A stretch of DNA of 11,757 nt from contig WOZN01000051.1 of assembly GCA_011620245.1 (NCBI GenBank), positions 1-11,757 of the forward strand, read 5' to 3'. Position numbers and translations under genes: made by a program. A model generated the notes under the pieces. That model did not search any database and was not told the DNA's origin. It saw only the letters and a program-made list of their open reading frames with translations. The stretch's first letter is position 1. Each line of letters opens with the position of its first letter. This stretch comes from Acidovorax sp. (GTDB lineage Bacteria; Pseudomonadota; Gammaproteobacteria; Burkholderiales; Burkholderiaceae_C). Positions 11,582-11,757 of the stretch are shown here, piece after piece.

Positions 11582-11757
11582 ATGTCGTCCATGACACCCC
11601 AGGAAATCGTTTCCGAGCTTGACCGCCACATCGTCGGCCAGGCCAGCGCCAAGCGCGCCGTGGCCATTGCGCTGCGCAACCGCTGGCGCCGCCAGCAGGT
11701 CGAGGGCAGCCTGCGCCAGGAAATCACGCCCAAGAACATCCTCATGATCGGGCCCAC
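11582..11757 (+). CDS. hslU: HslU unfoldase ATPase subunit (5' part only)
   Basis: AAA+ unfoldase that recognises substrates and feeds them into HslV. Only the first 58 residues are in the window. They match the HslU N terminus closely: [17 protein letters not shown] (4-20), [17 protein letters not shown] (23-39), then [13 protein letters not shown], stopping immediately before the Walker A GxxGKT. The start could be the ATG at 11582 (MSSMTPQE) or the next one at 11591; the former is preferred by length. Neither has a visible Shine-Dalgarno, so coupling to hslV or leader-dependent translation is possible. Downstream of hslV in the usual order. Confidence 0.95.
   Translation, partial: MSSMTPQEIVSELDRHIVGQASAKRAVAIALRNRWRRQQVEGSLRQEITPKNILMIGP

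Overview
The window is about 11.8 kb of GC-rich, densely coding chromosomal DNA. It most likely comes from a betaproteobacterium of the Burkholderiales, family Comamonadaceae (Acidovorax-like). Four things point there: the gene order dksA - STAS protein - hslV - hslU, a DksA with a degenerate zinc finger and a long Ala/Lys/Pro tail, two copies of an ATAGCTGCTTGCGC hairpin repeat of a kind I associate with Comamonadaceae genomes, and weak Shine-Dalgarno sequences with TACAAT-like -10 boxes. The placement is inference from pattern recognition; no search was run.

Left arm, minus strand (1-2954): a compact four-gene operon read right to left as siaA-siaB-siaC-siaD. It encodes a PP2C phosphatase, a GHKL kinase, a small phosphoprotein and a GGDEF diguanylate cyclase. 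In Pseudomonas aeruginosa the SiaB kinase and SiaA phosphatase set the threonine phosphorylation state of SiaC, and unphosphorylated SiaC binds and activates SiaD to make c-di-GMP. Here SiaA is a soluble protein with an N-terminal CBS-like region instead of a membrane sensor, and the SiaD active site lacks a canonical RxxD inhibitory site. The siaD 3' end is cut off by the window edge.

Divergent intergenic region (2955-3244): a REP-like GC-rich repeat, a small dyad, a perfect 9-bp hairpin, and a -10-like box placed so that rlmI mRNA could be leaderless.

Middle, plus strand (3245-8138): rlmI, a 23S rRNA methyltransferase with a hairpin repeat embedded in frame in its coding sequence; a Zn/Cd/Pb-type P1B ATPase; and a COG0523/CobW GTPase with a His-rich loop. 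The last two suggest divalent-metal (zinc) homeostasis.

Right arm, plus strand (8320-11757): dksA with a GTG start and strong RBS, a 570-aa protein with one clear and one possible STAS domain, hslV, and the start of hslU (cut just before the Walker A lysine). DksA tunes transcription in the stringent response; HslVU is an ATP-dependent protease. A second hairpin repeat separates hslV from hslU. No tRNA, rRNA, CRISPR array, insertion sequence or phage gene was seen. The most unusual items are the repeat inside rlmI, the nine-C tract inside dksA, the rewired SiaA input domain and the STAS protein in the dksA-hslV interval.
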